Part shown: positions 36,113-47,000 of the stretch, in pieces
How the letters are laid out: each line of letters starts with the position of its first letter
Position numbering within the stretch: the first letter of the stretch is position 1
Source: Sandaracinus amylolyticus
GTDB taxonomy: Bacteria > Myxococcota_A > Polyangia > Polyangiales > Sandaracinaceae
Length of the DNA: 64,000 bases
Assembly: GCF_000737325.1 (NCBI RefSeq)
Contig: NZ_CP011125.1
Span: 7,192,001-7,256,000, forward strand
Reading direction: 5' to 3'
Made by a program: the position numbers and the translations under genes
The notes under the pieces: generated by a model
Seen by the model: the letters and a program-made list of their open reading frames with translations, nothing else
What the model was told of the DNA's origin: nothing
Databases searched by the model: none

Positions 36113-38290
36113 ATGCACGCACGCACCCTCCGAGCGCTCGTCGCGCTGACGGCGCTCGCCTCCGCGCTCGGCGCGGGCTGCACCGTCGGCGAACGCGACC
36201 CGATGCGCCCCGACGCCGCGATGCTCGACGGCGGTGGCCGCGACGCGCAGGCCACGCCCGACGCCGGTCCGCTCGAGTGCGATCCCGACTCGACGGTCGG
36301 CGCGTCGTGCACGTCGACGCGCGAGTGCGACGACGGCTGCTTCTGCAACGGCGTCGAGGTCTGCACGGAGGGCACGTGCGTGCAGCACGAGGCGCCGTGC
36401 GACGACGACATCGAGTGCACCGCGGACTCCTGCAACGAAGAAGAGAATCGCTGCGAGTTCGTCGGGCGCGACGAGATGTGCGCCGACGAGGACGTCTGCA
36501 ACGGCACCGAGTCGTGCGTGCCCGGCCTCGGCTGCCGTCCCGGCCTGCGCCTGACGTGCAACGACGGCGACCCGTGCACCGTCGGCACTTGCGACGCGAC
36601 GACGGGCTGCGCGTTCATCGCGCGCGATCTCGACGGCGACGGCTTCGCCGACGAGCGCTGCGGCGGCGAGGACTGCAACGACGACCCGGTCGTCGGCGCG
36701 GCGATCTCGCCCGGCGGCACCGAGGTCTGCGGCAACGCGTACGACGACGACTGCGACGGCCTCTCGGACTATCGCGATCCGACCTGCGGCGCGGCGAACG
36801 ACACGTGCGACACGGCCGAGATGCTCCCGGGGCCGGGCACGTACGTGCGCACCACGCGCGGCGCGGCGAACAACTACGCGCTCGGGTGCCGCCCGACCGG
36901 CGTGGACACGGTCTTCCGCATCCACCTCGACGACCCCGCCGACGTGCAGGTCACGCTGAGCGTCGAGAGCGGCACGGGCTCGGTCGCGATCCGTCCCTGG
37001 GCGTCGTGCGCGAGCGGCCCCGACGCGTACTGCCGCGACAACGAGGTGCTCGCGCGCGATCTCGCCGCGGGTGACTACGCGGTCATCGTCCGCACCAGCA
37101 CCGGCTCGACGTTCTCGCTGACGGTCGCGCAGATGACGGCGACGCCGATCCAGCGCGTCGACGTGTGCAACGACGCCACCGTCGACATCTCGGCGGGCGG
37201 CACGTTCACCGGCTTCTTCAGCGACGTGAACCACGACTACACGCTGTCGTGCCGCGCGACCGGCACCGCGAAGGACGTCGCGTACCGACTCGTCATCACC
37301 CAGCCGAGCGACGTGCGCCTCACGGCGAGCACGACCGCGAGCTCGAGCACGACGACCTATCTGTCGCTGGTCCGCGACTGCACCAGCCCGGCGACCGCGA
37401 TCGCGTGCGTGCAGCGCGCGAGCGCCGAGATCTTCCGCCGGTCGGTCGCGCCCGGCGTCTACTACGTGCTGCTCGAGAGCTCGTCGACGGCCGCGACGAC
37501 GTGGCGGCTCGTCGCCGACATCCAGCCCGCTGCGATGCGCAACCCCGGTGATGCGTGCAGCTCCGAGCTCGACATCACGAACTCGATGGTCTCGGTGCCG
37601 CTCAGCTCGGTCGAGATCGACTACGGCACGACCTGCGGCGGCAACACCACGTCGTCGCGCGACGCGAGCTTCTCGTTCACGACGACCGAGCTGCGCGACG
37701 TCGTGCTCACGACCGAGGTCGGCGGCATCCACTACGTCTCGGTGGCCGGCGACTGCGGTGATCTCACCACCGAGACGAGCTGCACGAGCGGCACGCCGCG
37801 CATCGAGCAGCGCATGCTCCGCGTGCCCGCGGGCACCTACCACGTGACGGTCTCGACCGCGCTCGCGAGCGGGTCGATCGTCGCGAGCGCGCGCCTCGAG
37901 CCGCCGACGTTCCCGCCGGCGAACGACACCTGCGGTGGCGCGACCGACCTCGTCCACGCGGTGCCGGCGACCGCCGATCTCCTCGCGGCGGGCGACGACG
38001 TGCTCGGGTGCGCGGCCGAGGGCAGCCCGGACGCGATCCACCGCCTCGTGATCACCGAGCGCCGCAACGTGACGCTCGTCGCGCGCCGCACGGACGGCAG
38101 CCCCGAGGTGCTCGCGATCGGCCTGCGCAGCGACTGCGCGACGCCGTCGAGCGACCTCGCGTGCGCGAGCGGCGGCGGGTCCGCGCTGCTCAACCGCACG
38201 CTGGACGCCGGCACCTACTACGTCGTCGTCGAGTCCTCGCGCGGCGCCGTCGGGCCCTACTCGATCGTCGCGTACCTCGCCGAGCCCTGA
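36113..38290 (+). CDS. Cys-rich/MopE-motif lipoprotein of the array
   Basis: 725 residues, GGAG nine bases before the ATG, LGAGC lipobox. Residues 50-145 are Cys-rich EGF-like units (CDDGCFCNGVEVCTEGTC, CNGTESCVPGLGC). DLDGDGFADERCGGEDCNDD followed by GGTEVCGNAYDDDCDGLSDYRDPTC (about 155-210) is the MopE-type metal-binding signature, named after a copper-binding surface protein of methanotrophs and frequent in myxobacteria. Four repeated beta domains follow (CDTAEMLPGPGTY, CNDATVDIS, CSSELDITN, CGGATDLVH), resembling bacterial pre-peptidase-type sandwiches. Metal binding is inferred from the motif. It sits between Ig-like paralogues 2 and 3. Confidence 0.83.
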   Translation: MHARTLRALVALTALASALGAGCTVGERDPMRPDAAMLDGGGRDAQATPDAGPLECDPDSTVGASCTSTRECDDGCFCNGVEVCTEGTCVQHEAPCDDDIECTADSCNEEENRCEFVGRDEMCADEDVCNGTESCVPGLGCRPGLRLTCNDGDPCTVGTCDATTGCAFIARDLDGDGFADERCGGEDCNDDPVVGAAISPGGTEVCGNAYDDDCDGLSDYRDPTCGAANDTCDTAEMLPGPGTYVRTTRGAANNYALGCRPTGVDTVFRIHLDDPADVQVTLSVESGTGSVAIRPWASCASGPDAYCRDNEVLARDLAAGDYAVIVRTSTGSTFSLTVAQMTATPIQRVDVCNDATVDISAGGTFTGFFSDVNHDYTLSCRATGTAKDVAYRLVITQPSDVRLTASTTASSSTTTYLSLVRDCTSPATAIACVQRASAEIFRRSVAPGVYYVLLESSSTAATTWRLVADIQPAAMRNPGDACSSELDITNSMVSVPLSSVEIDYGTTCGGNTTSSRDASFSFTTTELRDVVLTTEVGGIHYVSVAGDCGDLTTETSCTSGTPRIEQRMLRVPAGTYHVTVSTALASGSIVASARLEPPTFPPANDTCGGATDLVHAVPATADLLAAGDDVLGCAAEGSPDAIHRLVITERRNVTLVARRTDGSPEVLAIGLRSDCATPSSDLACASGGGSALLNRTLDAGTYYVVVESSRGAVGPYSIVAYLAEP

Positions 38291-38326
38291 TCGCTGGCTT
38301 CTTCCCGAGCTGCTCGAGGTCTTCCG

Positions 38327-40327
38327 ATGCGAACGCTCTCGCTCCTGCTCCGCCTCGCGCTGGTGTGCGCGCTGGCGCTCCCCATCGTCGCGTGTGACGA
38401 CGGCGCTCCTCCTGCGAGCGACGACGGCGGCACCGACTTCAGCCGTGACACCGACCAGGACGGCATCGCAGACGCCGACGAGCAAGCGCTGCTGCGCGTC
38501 GACACCGACGGTGACGGCACGCCGGACTTCGAGGACACCGACAGCGACAACGACGGCCTTCCCGACTCGCTCGAGGCGGGAGACGGCGTGCTCACGACGG
38601 GCCCCCGCGACTCCGACGGCGACGGGATCGCGGACTTCCGCGACGGCGACAGCGACGACAACGGCATCCCCGACTCGCGCGAGGGCACCGGGGACTTCGA
38701 CGAGGACGGCACCCACGACGCGGCCGACATCGACGACGACGACGACGGAGTGACCGACGAGCGCGAGCTCGGCGATCGCACCGACTTCCCCGCGGACCAC
38801 GACGACGACAGCGCGCCCGACTTCCGCGACATCGACGCCGACGGCGACGGCATCCTCGACGGCCACGAGTACGGCTTCGACTCGGACGGAGACGGCACGC
38901 CCGACTGGTGGGATCTCGACTCCGACGACGACGCGGTGAGCGACAGCGACGAGGCGGGTGACGACGACGTGCGCTCGGTCCCGATCGACACCGACGACGA
39001 CGGCATCGCCGACTTCCGCGATCGCGACGCGGACAACGACGGTCTCCCCGACGGCATCGAGATCGAAGAGGGCACCGATCGCCTCGAGCCCGACAGCGAC
39101 GGCGACGGCGTGTCGGATCTGATCGAGGTCGGCGCAGGCACGGATCCCAACGACATCTCGGAGAGCCCGCGCACGCGCGGCGACTTCGTCTTCGTGATGC
39201 CCTTCCAGGAGGCGGCGGAGCCGGCGCGCGACACGCTGCTCTTCCGCACGAACATCCAGTACGCCGACGTCTACTTCCAGTTCGACACGACGGGCTCGAT
39301 GAGCACCGAGATCTCGTCGATGCGCGGCGCCGTCGAGACCATCATCGACGAGCTCACGTGCGCGGAGTCCGGCGCGTCGTGCGCCGGCGACATCGGCTGC
39401 GCCGCGCCGTACGTGTGCAGCGCCGCGGGTCGGTGCATCGAGGATCCCGAGATCACCGGCTGCATCGCCGACATCTGGACCGGCGTCGGCGTGTACTCCG
39501 GCGATCCCTCGAGCTACCGCAACCTGCTCCAGCTCCAGCCCGACCCCGCGATGACCCGCATGCGCATCCCGGCGTCGGCGAACGGCGGCGGCGCCAACGA
39601 GACGCTCTTCGAGAGCGTCGCGTGCGTGGCCGATCCGACCGCGTGCAGCGGCGCTGAGTGCACGCCCGGCGGCATCGGCTGCCCCGCGTTCCGCCGCGAC
39701 GCCGTCCGCATGCTCGTCACGATCACCGACGAGACCAACCAGTGCAGCGCCTGTCCGGTCAACACCGCGGTCGCTGCGGGCACGCGCCTGCGCGCCGAGG
39801 AGATCCTGTTCGTCGGCGTCGACGCGGACGCGTCGGCCTCGCCGCGGATGCACCTCGAGGCGATCGCGCGTGCGTCGAACTCGCTCGATGCGTCGGGCGC
39901 CCCGCTCTACGTGCAGGGCAGCGAGGCGGCCGTGACCGCGGCGGTGAGCGACGCGATCCGGAACATCGCGCGCAACCGCCCGATCTTCGTCACGATCGAT
40001 CGCGACGACGCCGACGGTGACGACGGCGACGCGCTCCAGTTCGTCGACCGCATCGAGGTGAACGCGGCCGGCGGCGGCGGCTGCACGATCGTCGACTCCA
40101 CCGCCGACACCGACGGCGACGGGTTCCGCGACTCGTACCCGTCGCTGATGCCCGGCACGCCGGTGTGCTGGGACGTGGTCGCGCGCGACAACGATCGCGT
40201 CGAGGCGCACGACCGCCCGCTCGTGTTCCGCGCGCGCATCACGGTGCGCGGCGACGGATCGATCCTCGACTCGCGCACGATCTACTTCCTCGTGCCGCCC
40301 ACGATCGAGCCGCCGATCTTCGGTTGA
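38327..40327 (+). CDS. Lipoprotein with thrombospondin type 3 repeats and VWA domain
   Basis: 666 residues, GAGG-type ribosome site, PIVAC lipobox. Residues 40-290 are acidic calcium-binding repeats of the TSP3 kind (DTDQDGIADADE, DTDGDGTPDFED, DSDNDGLPDS, DADGDGILDGHEYG). A VWA domain follows (about 310-565) with the MIDAS opening FDTTGSMSTE and later LVTITDETNQC; it also carries several Cys. The acidic motif returns once near 590-610. Such proteins bind Ca and Mg and mediate protein contact on the cell surface. Member of the same-direction lipoprotein array. Confidence 0.87.
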   Translation: MRTLSLLLRLALVCALALPIVACDDGAPPASDDGGTDFSRDTDQDGIADADEQALLRVDTDGDGTPDFEDTDSDNDGLPDSLEAGDGVLTTGPRDSDGDGIADFRDGDSDDNGIPDSREGTGDFDEDGTHDAADIDDDDDGVTDERELGDRTDFPADHDDDSAPDFRDIDADGDGILDGHEYGFDSDGDGTPDWWDLDSDDDAVSDSDEAGDDDVRSVPIDTDDDGIADFRDRDADNDGLPDGIEIEEGTDRLEPDSDGDGVSDLIEVGAGTDPNDISESPRTRGDFVFVMPFQEAAEPARDTLLFRTNIQYADVYFQFDTTGSMSTEISSMRGAVETIIDELTCAESGASCAGDIGCAAPYVCSAAGRCIEDPEITGCIADIWTGVGVYSGDPSSYRNLLQLQPDPAMTRMRIPASANGGGANETLFESVACVADPTACSGAECTPGGIGCPAFRRDAVRMLVTITDETNQCSACPVNTAVAAGTRLRAEEILFVGVDADASASPRMHLEAIARASNSLDASGAPLYVQGSEAAVTAAVSDAIRNIARNRPIFVTIDRDDADGDDGDALQFVDRIEVNAAGGGGCTIVDSTADTDGDGFRDSYPSLMPGTPVCWDVVARDNDRVEAHDRPLVFRARITVRGDGSILDSRTIYFLVPPTIEPPIFG

Positions 40328-40427
40328 TTCGCACTTTCTCACGCGCGCGTGAGCCGATCACGCGCGCGTCGAGCACGTCTGCAGACGTCGGGGAGTGGGC
40401 GTCCGCCCCTCTCGGAGGGAGTGGTGC
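40328..40427 (+). other. Intergenic region with two palindromes
   Basis: 100 bases after the VWA gene. It contains CTCACGCGCGCGTGAG (about 40338-40353), a short hairpin, and the perfect palindrome ACGTCTGCAGACGT (40376-40389). It ends in the GGAGGGAG ribosome site of the next gene. The first hairpin could end the upstream transcript, but there is no T tract after it. No clear promoter boxes. Confidence 0.45.
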
Positions 40428-43400
40428 ATGCGGATAGGCTCGTGGAGCGTGCGTCTCGCGCTGCTGGTCGCTCTGGTCGGGTGCGGAGACGACGACGGTG
40501 TGAGCCCCGGCGTCGATGCGTCGATGCCACGGGTCGATGCGCACGTCCCGCCGGTCGACGCCGGCGCGGACGGCGGCCGTGACCTCGAGCCGCCGGTCGT
40601 GACCTCCACGCGCCCGCGCGCTGGTGAGACCGAAGTCGCTGGCGGGCGTGCGGTCGAGATCCGCTGGAGCGAGGCGATCGCGGAGGGTGGCGGGACGGTT
40701 CGCGCCACGAGCGAGGGCACGACGATCGCGCTGGAGGCTCCGACGTGGTCGCCCGAGCGCGACGTCCTCCTGGTCGCGCCCACCGAAGGGTGGCCGAGCA
40801 GCTCGCGCGTCGTCGTCACGGTCGAGGGCTTCACCGACGTCGCGGGCAACGCCCAGACGGACGCGTTCGAGCTGACGTTCGAGACGAGCGATGCGGGTCC
40901 GCCCTCGGTCGTCTCGACGACGCCTACGGAAGGAGCGATCGACGTCGCGCGCGACCTCGACGCGATCGTCGTTCGCTTCAGCGAGCCGATGAACCCGTAC
41001 CTCGGCACGCTCGCGCTGAGCGGCGGGCCCGGAGCTCTCGGCGCGCGCTCGTGGGCCGGCGAGGACGAGCTCCACGTCGCGGTCTCGGGGCTCGCGTGGG
41101 GCACGACGTATCACATCGCGCTCGACGGCTTCGCGGACGTGGAAGGCAATGCGCTCGCGGCCTCCGCGGTGCTCGTCGACGGCGCGCTCGACTTCGCCAC
41201 CGTCGCGGACACCACTGCTCCGCGCGTGGTCGACTCCAATCCGACGAACGAGCAGCTCGATCTCGACGTCGTCGCGCTCGAGTCGATCCGCATCACCTTC
41301 GACGAGTCGATGGACGTCTCGCGTCGGACGGCTTCGCTGGCGGTCGGCGAGGGCGCGCCGACCACGCTGACCGGCAACTGGAGCGCGGATGGGACCGTGC
41401 TCACCTTCGCCGCCACCGGCCGCGTGTCCGCGCAGGCCGTGCATCGCGTCGATCTCTCGGCGATGCGCGACGCAGCGGGCAATGCGCTCGTGCTCGACGT
41501 CAACCTCAGCGAGGGCGAGCTCGTCTTCACGACGAGCCCGACCGACGAGGCGATCCCGTTCGTGGTGTTCGCCTCGCCCGCGGAGGGCGCGACGGACGTG
41601 CCCACGCGCGCGATGGGCATCGAGGTCCTCTTCTCGGAGGCCATGGACACGACCACGACGCAGCTCGATCTCGTCGGCGGAGGGACCACGCGCGCGCTCG
41701 CTGGGACGTGGAACGCCGCGGGCACGCGGCTCCTCCTCGCCATCCCTGACGGCATCGGGTCGAACGCGCCGCACGCCCTCGATCTCCGCGCGCTGCGCGA
41801 CGCGAGCGGCAACGCGCTCGATCCCGCGCACCCGTACCTCGGTGACGGAGTGCTCGACTTCACGACGGGCACGCCGACCGGTGAGGACTGCTCCGATCCG
41901 CTCACGACCGCGGTCGCAACGCGCGACGGCGACGCGTGGGTCTGGACGATCGCGCCCGCCGCGTTCGGCGCGCAGGACGGTGCGCCGACCTGCGGGACGA
42001 CCGCGACGAGCCGGCATCGCGACGGCGTGATCGAGATCGTGAAGACCACGCCCGACATCGCGAGCGGCGGGCGCGCGCTCCGCATCGAGGTCGTGAGCGC
42101 GACGTCGCTCAACGGCGTCCAGTTCGAGGTGCTGCGCGGCGCGTGTGATCCCGCGCTCGCGACCGGCGCGACGGGCACCCGCGAGATCTGCGCGCCGGCG
42201 CGCCTCCGCTCGGTGCAGTACCTCGACGTGCCCGCGGGCAACTACTACCTGTGGCTCGCGGAGCGTCGCGGGCAGGTCACGGAGGGCACGTCGCCGCCGA
42301 TGACGTTCCAGGTGGCGTTCCCCGGCGCGACCGTGCGCGTCGAAGAGGTCGCGGCGTTGCCCGAAGGCGAGTCCTGTGGCTCGCCGTACACGTCGACGTC
42401 GTCGAACCATTCGGCGCCCGGCGTGGACTCGCACCAGTGGACCGTCGCGTTCGACGCGCTGCGCTCGATGGAGTACGGCGCGAGCGGTGTCGGCGAGGAC
42501 GCGCTGAGCTGCGTGTCCGCGCAGGGCGCCGACGGCGTCGTCCGCGTCGACAAGGCGCGCGAGAGCAGCTTCCTCGACGTGACGGTCGAGCCCTTCCCGC
42601 GCGAAGACGGCGGCATCTACGTCGAGGCGCGCGCTGCGTGCGACGCGTCGAGCGGCGACGCGCTCCAGTGCACGCGCCGCATCCAGTCGCGCGACTCGTT
42701 CCAGGTGCAGGCCTCTGCCGGCCCGGTGTGGCTCTGGCTCGCTTCGTACGTGCCGACGAGCGCCAACACCGAGCCGTTCCCGCGGGTGACGATCCGAACC
42801 CGCGAGGTCGATGCCGCGCCCGGCGAGACGTGCGCGACGGCGATCCCGATCACCCCCGACGCGACCGTGCCGATCACGCCGTCGACCACGACGCGCTACT
42901 TCGCGCCGAGCTGCATCACGAGCGGCCCCGTCACCTACTACCGCTACACCACGACGCGCGAGCTCGACCTCGTCGGCACCGTGGGTACCGCGCCGATGGC
43001 GCTGATCGATCGCACGAGCGGCGCCGAGCTCGGCTGTTGGGACGACGCGAGCGTCGTCCCGATGCCACGCCGCGCGCCTGCGGGCTCCGAGGTGTGCATC
43101 GCGGTGCCTTCGGGCGCCTCGATCACTGCGCTCACGGTGCGCGAGCTCGACTGGACCGGCATCGACGGCGACGCGACGGTCATTCCGGTCACGCGGCCCG
43201 AGGGCGTCACGCTCACGAGCGAGGCGTGGCTCGCGCTCTCGCCGACGCAGCTCCACCTCGGGATCACCCCGGACAGCACGACGACGGCGGGCTTCGTGAC
43301 GTTCCCCCGCGCAGGCGGTGCCGGCACGTTCGTCCCGGTCACGCGTTACTCGATCGGCAACGCGGCGGTGACGGTGGGCGACGCGCTCTACTCGGTCGAC

Positions 43401-44051
43401 GAGACGAACTTGGCCGCGCGTCCGTCTCGCCTGTTCCGCCTGATCACGTCGATGGGCGGGCTCGACACGCCCAACGGCACCGCGTGGGACCCGGGCTCGA
43501 GCTACGGCACCGGCGACATCGACGCGATGGGCATGATCGCGGGCACCGACACCGTGATCATGGCCAACGAGGGCACGACCACGCTGCCGACGAGCTTCTT
43601 CACCGCGTCGCTGACGACCGCGGGCGGTGCGATCCGCATCGGCATGAACAGCGGCATTCGCGACGCGACCGCGATCGCCGCGAACGCCGACTGGGTGTTC
43701 GTCATCGGCACGACCGGGCTCGGGCGCGGCGTGTACCGCCTGCCGCGCGCGACGCTCGCGACGGCGACGCCGCAGCCGCTCACGCCGCCCGGCGAGGTCA
43801 GCTTCAACACGACGAACGGATCGATGGTCTACGACGCAGCGCGCGACGTGCTGTACGTGCGCACCAACGGATCGATCGCGACGGTGGATGCGATCTTCGG
43901 CGCGTCGACCGCGACCCCGGCCTACGCAGGCCCGGTCGTCGTGCGTGGGCGCTCGACCGATCACGGCCTCGCCCTCGATCCGACCGTCCCTGCGCTCTTC
44001 CTGTTCGAGACCGTGACCGACGCCGCGGGCAGCCTCGTCGAGATCCGCTGA
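40428..44051 (+). CDS. Giant SbsA-Ig-like lipoprotein 3
   Basis: 1,207 residues, strong GGAGGGAG site, VALVGC lipobox. The Ig-like region has four repeats: a first with IRWSEAIAEGGG, then VRFSEPMNPYLG, ITFDESMDVSRR and VLFSEAMDTTTT. These are followed by GEDCSDPL, GESCGSPY and GETCATAI beta domains and a C-terminal part ending LALDPTVPALFLFET. Gene order of domains is the same as in the other three paralogues. Likely a surface binding protein; no enzyme motif. Confidence 0.85.
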   Translation: MRIGSWSVRLALLVALVGCGDDDGVSPGVDASMPRVDAHVPPVDAGADGGRDLEPPVVTSTRPRAGETEVAGGRAVEIRWSEAIAEGGGTVRATSEGTTIALEAPTWSPERDVLLVAPTEGWPSSSRVVVTVEGFTDVAGNAQTDAFELTFETSDAGPPSVVSTTPTEGAIDVARDLDAIVVRFSEPMNPYLGTLALSGGPGALGARSWAGEDELHVAVSGLAWGTTYHIALDGFADVEGNALAASAVLVDGALDFATVADTTAPRVVDSNPTNEQLDLDVVALESIRITFDESMDVSRRTASLAVGEGAPTTLTGNWSADGTVLTFAATGRVSAQAVHRVDLSAMRDAAGNALVLDVNLSEGELVFTTSPTDEAIPFVVFASPAEGATDVPTRAMGIEVLFSEAMDTTTTQLDLVGGGTTRALAGTWNAAGTRLLLAIPDGIGSNAPHALDLRALRDASGNALDPAHPYLGDGVLDFTTGTPTGEDCSDPLTTAVATRDGDAWVWTIAPAAFGAQDGAPTCGTTATSRHRDGVIEIVKTTPDIASGGRALRIEVVSATSLNGVQFEVLRGACDPALATGATGTREICAPARLRSVQYLDVPAGNYYLWLAERRGQVTEGTSPPMTFQVAFPGATVRVEEVAALPEGESCGSPYTSTSSNHSAPGVDSHQWTVAFDALRSMEYGASGVGEDALSCVSAQGADGVVRVDKARESSFLDVTVEPFPREDGGIYVEARAACDASSGDALQCTRRIQSRDSFQVQASAGPVWLWLASYVPTSANTEPFPRVTIRTREVDAAPGETCATAIPITPDATVPITPSTTTRYFAPSCITSGPVTYYRYTTTRELDLVGTVGTAPMALIDRTSGAELGCWDDASVVPMPRRAPAGSEVCIAVPSGASITALTVRELDWTGIDGDATVIPVTRPEGVTLTSEAWLALSPTQLHLGITPDSTTTAGFVTFPRAGGAGTFVPVTRYSIGNAAVTVGDALYSVDETNLAARPSRLFRLITSMGGLDTPNGTAWDPGSSYGTGDIDAMGMIAGTDTVIMANEGTTTLPTSFFTASLTTAGGAIRIGMNSGIRDATAIAANADWVFVIGTTGLGRGVYRLPRATLATATPQPLTPPGEVSFNTTNGSMVYDAARDVLYVRTNGSIATVDAIFGASTATPAYAGPVVVRGRSTDHGLALDPTVPALFLFETVTDAAGSLVEIR

Positions 44052-44072
44052 GCACGAGTGAGGACACCAACC

Positions 44073-47000
44073 ATGACGAACTCGACGATCCGTCGCGCTC
44101 TCCTCGCCCTCGTGCTCGCGCTCGCCGGCTGCGAGCGCGACGACACCGTGATCCCGCCTGCCGATGCGCACGTGCCCACGGTCGACGGCGGCACCGACGC
44201 CGCAGCGCCGGATCGCACCGCCCCGACCATCGTCGACACCGATCCCGACGAAGGCAGCGTCGACGTGGCGCGTGATCGCGCGGTCACGATCACGTTCTCG
44301 GAGCCCATGCGCATGGGCACGTGGAGCGCGCGCGCGGAAGGCGAGCTCGTCGTGGGCGCCGACGCCTCGGTCGACGGCGAGACGCTCACGATCGACGCGC
44401 CGGACGGCTGGCCCGCAGCGTCGGAGATCGAGATCCGCCTCGACGACGACTGGCGCGACGGCGCGGGCAACCTGGTCGCGCGCCCGTTCGTGCTGCGCTT
44501 CACGACCGCCGACGACGACGGTCCCGCCGTGGTCGAGAGCTCGCCCGCGGAGGGCGCGAGCGATGTCTCGGTGCGCGCCGGCGCGCTGCAGATCCGCTTC
44601 AGCGAGCCGATGGATCAGGGCGCCGGAACGGTCCGGCTCGAGGGCGGCCCCGGATCGCTCGACGCGACCGCGCCGTCGTGGAGCGCGACCGCAGTCACCT
44701 ACCCGCTCGTCGATCTCGCGCACGACACGAGCTACCGCGTCGTGCTCGAGGGCTTCCGCGATCTCGCGGGGAACGCGCTCGATGCGACGACGCTCGGCGG
44801 CGACGCCGTGCTGGACTTCACGACTGGGCCCGACGACGAGGCGCCGCGTGCGATCGCGTCGAGGCCCGTCGAGGGCCACGTCGACGTGGGCGTGCTCGAG
44901 CTCGGCGGGACGCTCGAGGTCTCGTTCGACGAGGACATGGACACCGCCATCACCAGCGTGCCGATCCACGTCGGTACCGACGCGCCCGTCGACGTCGACG
45001 TGAGCTGGCCCGACGCGCGCCGCGCGGAGATCGCGGTCGCGGGGCGGCTTCGCCTCGATCGCGCGATCCGCGTCGATCTGCGAGGGTTGCGCGACGTCGC
45101 GGGCAATGCGCTCGCGCCCGAGCCCTACCTCGTCGACGGCGAGCTCGACTTCCTGACCGGCACGGATGCGTTCGTGCCCTTCGTCGTCGCGAGCACGCCG
45201 CTCGAGGCGGCGACCGGCGTGACGAACCCGGTCGGGGAGGTGCGGCTCGCGTTCTCGGAGACGATGGACGAGTCGACCGCGGAGGTCACCGTCCGCGACA
45301 ACGTCGGCGGCACCTTCACGGTCACCGGCACGTGGACCGGCGCAGGCACGACGCTGATCGTGCCCTTCGAGTTCCGCGCCGGCCGCACCTACGAGGTGGA
45401 CGCGCGCGCACTGCGCGATCGCACCGGCACGCCGCTCTCCGATGCGCACGCGTACCTCGGCGACGGCGTGCTCGACTTCACGACCGCGACGCCCACCGGC
45501 GCGTCGTGCGCAGACCCGCTGCAGCTCGAGCACGGCACGACGGATCCCGCGACGGGCCGCACGACGTTCCTGCTCCGCGGCAACCTCCGCACGCGGAACA
45601 ACGGCAGCCAGTCGTGCGACGTCGAGGGCCACGGCGGTCAGGACGCCGTCGTGCAGTACACGAAGACGACGCCCGACTTGAGCGATGCCTCGGGGAACGG
45701 GCGCGCGCTGCGCATCACCGCGACGACGGCCACGAACAACGTCGACCTCGAGGTCTTCCGCGGCGTGTGCGACCCGCGCGACCCCGCCGCGGCATCGGCG
45801 ATGGTGCGCTGCGCGATGGATCAGCGGACGTGGGACGTCGTGCTCGACGTGCCCGCGGGCGACTACTTCCTCTGGGTCGCGAACACCGCGAGCCGCGGCG
45901 ACATCACCATCACCGTCGAAGAGGTCGCGACGCTCCGCGACGGCGAGACCTGCGAGACGGCGTGGGACACGACGAGCGCGATCTACACCGCGCCCACCGC
46001 TCCCGGCGCGCCGCACGTGTGGGACGTGCCCGCGTCGCTCGGCTCGTCGGTCGACGTCGACGACGCGAACGGTCCCGACGACGGGCTCGCGTGCGTCGAG
46101 ACGGAGCGTGACGACGTCGTCCTCTCGTTCACGAAGAGCGAGGCGGACACGGTCCTCGACGTCTCGGTCACCGCGTCGACGTTCACGATCGCCAGCGAGC
46201 TCGTGTTCGGCGGGTGCCGCCCCGACGCGCCCGGCGCGACCCGCGGCGCGTGCGTGAGCGGCGCCGGCACGGGCGGTCGTCGCTTCACCGCGCGCGGTCC
46301 TGCGGGCCCGGTGCACGTCTGGCTGTCGTCGGGGCTCTCGGGCCGCACGTTCTCGGGCGCGCGCGTCGAGATCCGCGAGATCCCCGCGTCGGTTGCGCCC
46401 GGCTCGAGCTGCGCGACGGCGATCCCGATCGCGCCGGGGACGAGCGTGCCGGTGATGCCCGATCACGCGGCGCGCTACGACGCGCCGAGCTGCTTCACGC
46501 CGGCGGCGAACGTGACGTGGTACGCGTTCGACTCGACGGAGCAGCTCACGCACGTGCGCGCGGATCTCGGCGGCGCGATCGCGCTCGTCGATGCCGCGAG
46601 CGGACGCACGATCGGCTGCGCCGACGACGCGAGCGTGCGGCCGCTGTTCCACTTCGCGCCGATCGGCTCGCGCGTCTGCGTCGCGATCGAATCGGGCGCG
46701 CTGATCCGCTCGCTCGCGGTGGAGCCGATCGACTACGACGGCGCGGGCGCGCAGCCGGCGGCGCGCGTGCCGATCGATCCGCCCTCGCTCGCAGGCACGG
46801 TGTTCGACGACTACGATCGCGAGACGTGGTTGGCCGCCACGCCGACGCGGCTCTACCAGAACATGGGTCTGCTCGCGGTGATCGACGCGCCCGCCGCCGG
46901 CGGCCCGTCGCACCTCGAGGGCGGACTCGACGTGCACGCGGCCGGCCGCGCCGCGGTCACGGTCGGCGAGGCGCTGTTCGCGGTGACGCAGGCGTCGCTC

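Noticed and set aside
38400-39180. Acidic repeats in the VWA lipoprotein as RTX toxin repeats or a DNA repeat array
   Set aside because: The units are DxDxDG type 3 thrombospondin repeats, not GGxGxD nonapeptides, and the DNA copies differ too much for a repeat array or CRISPR.
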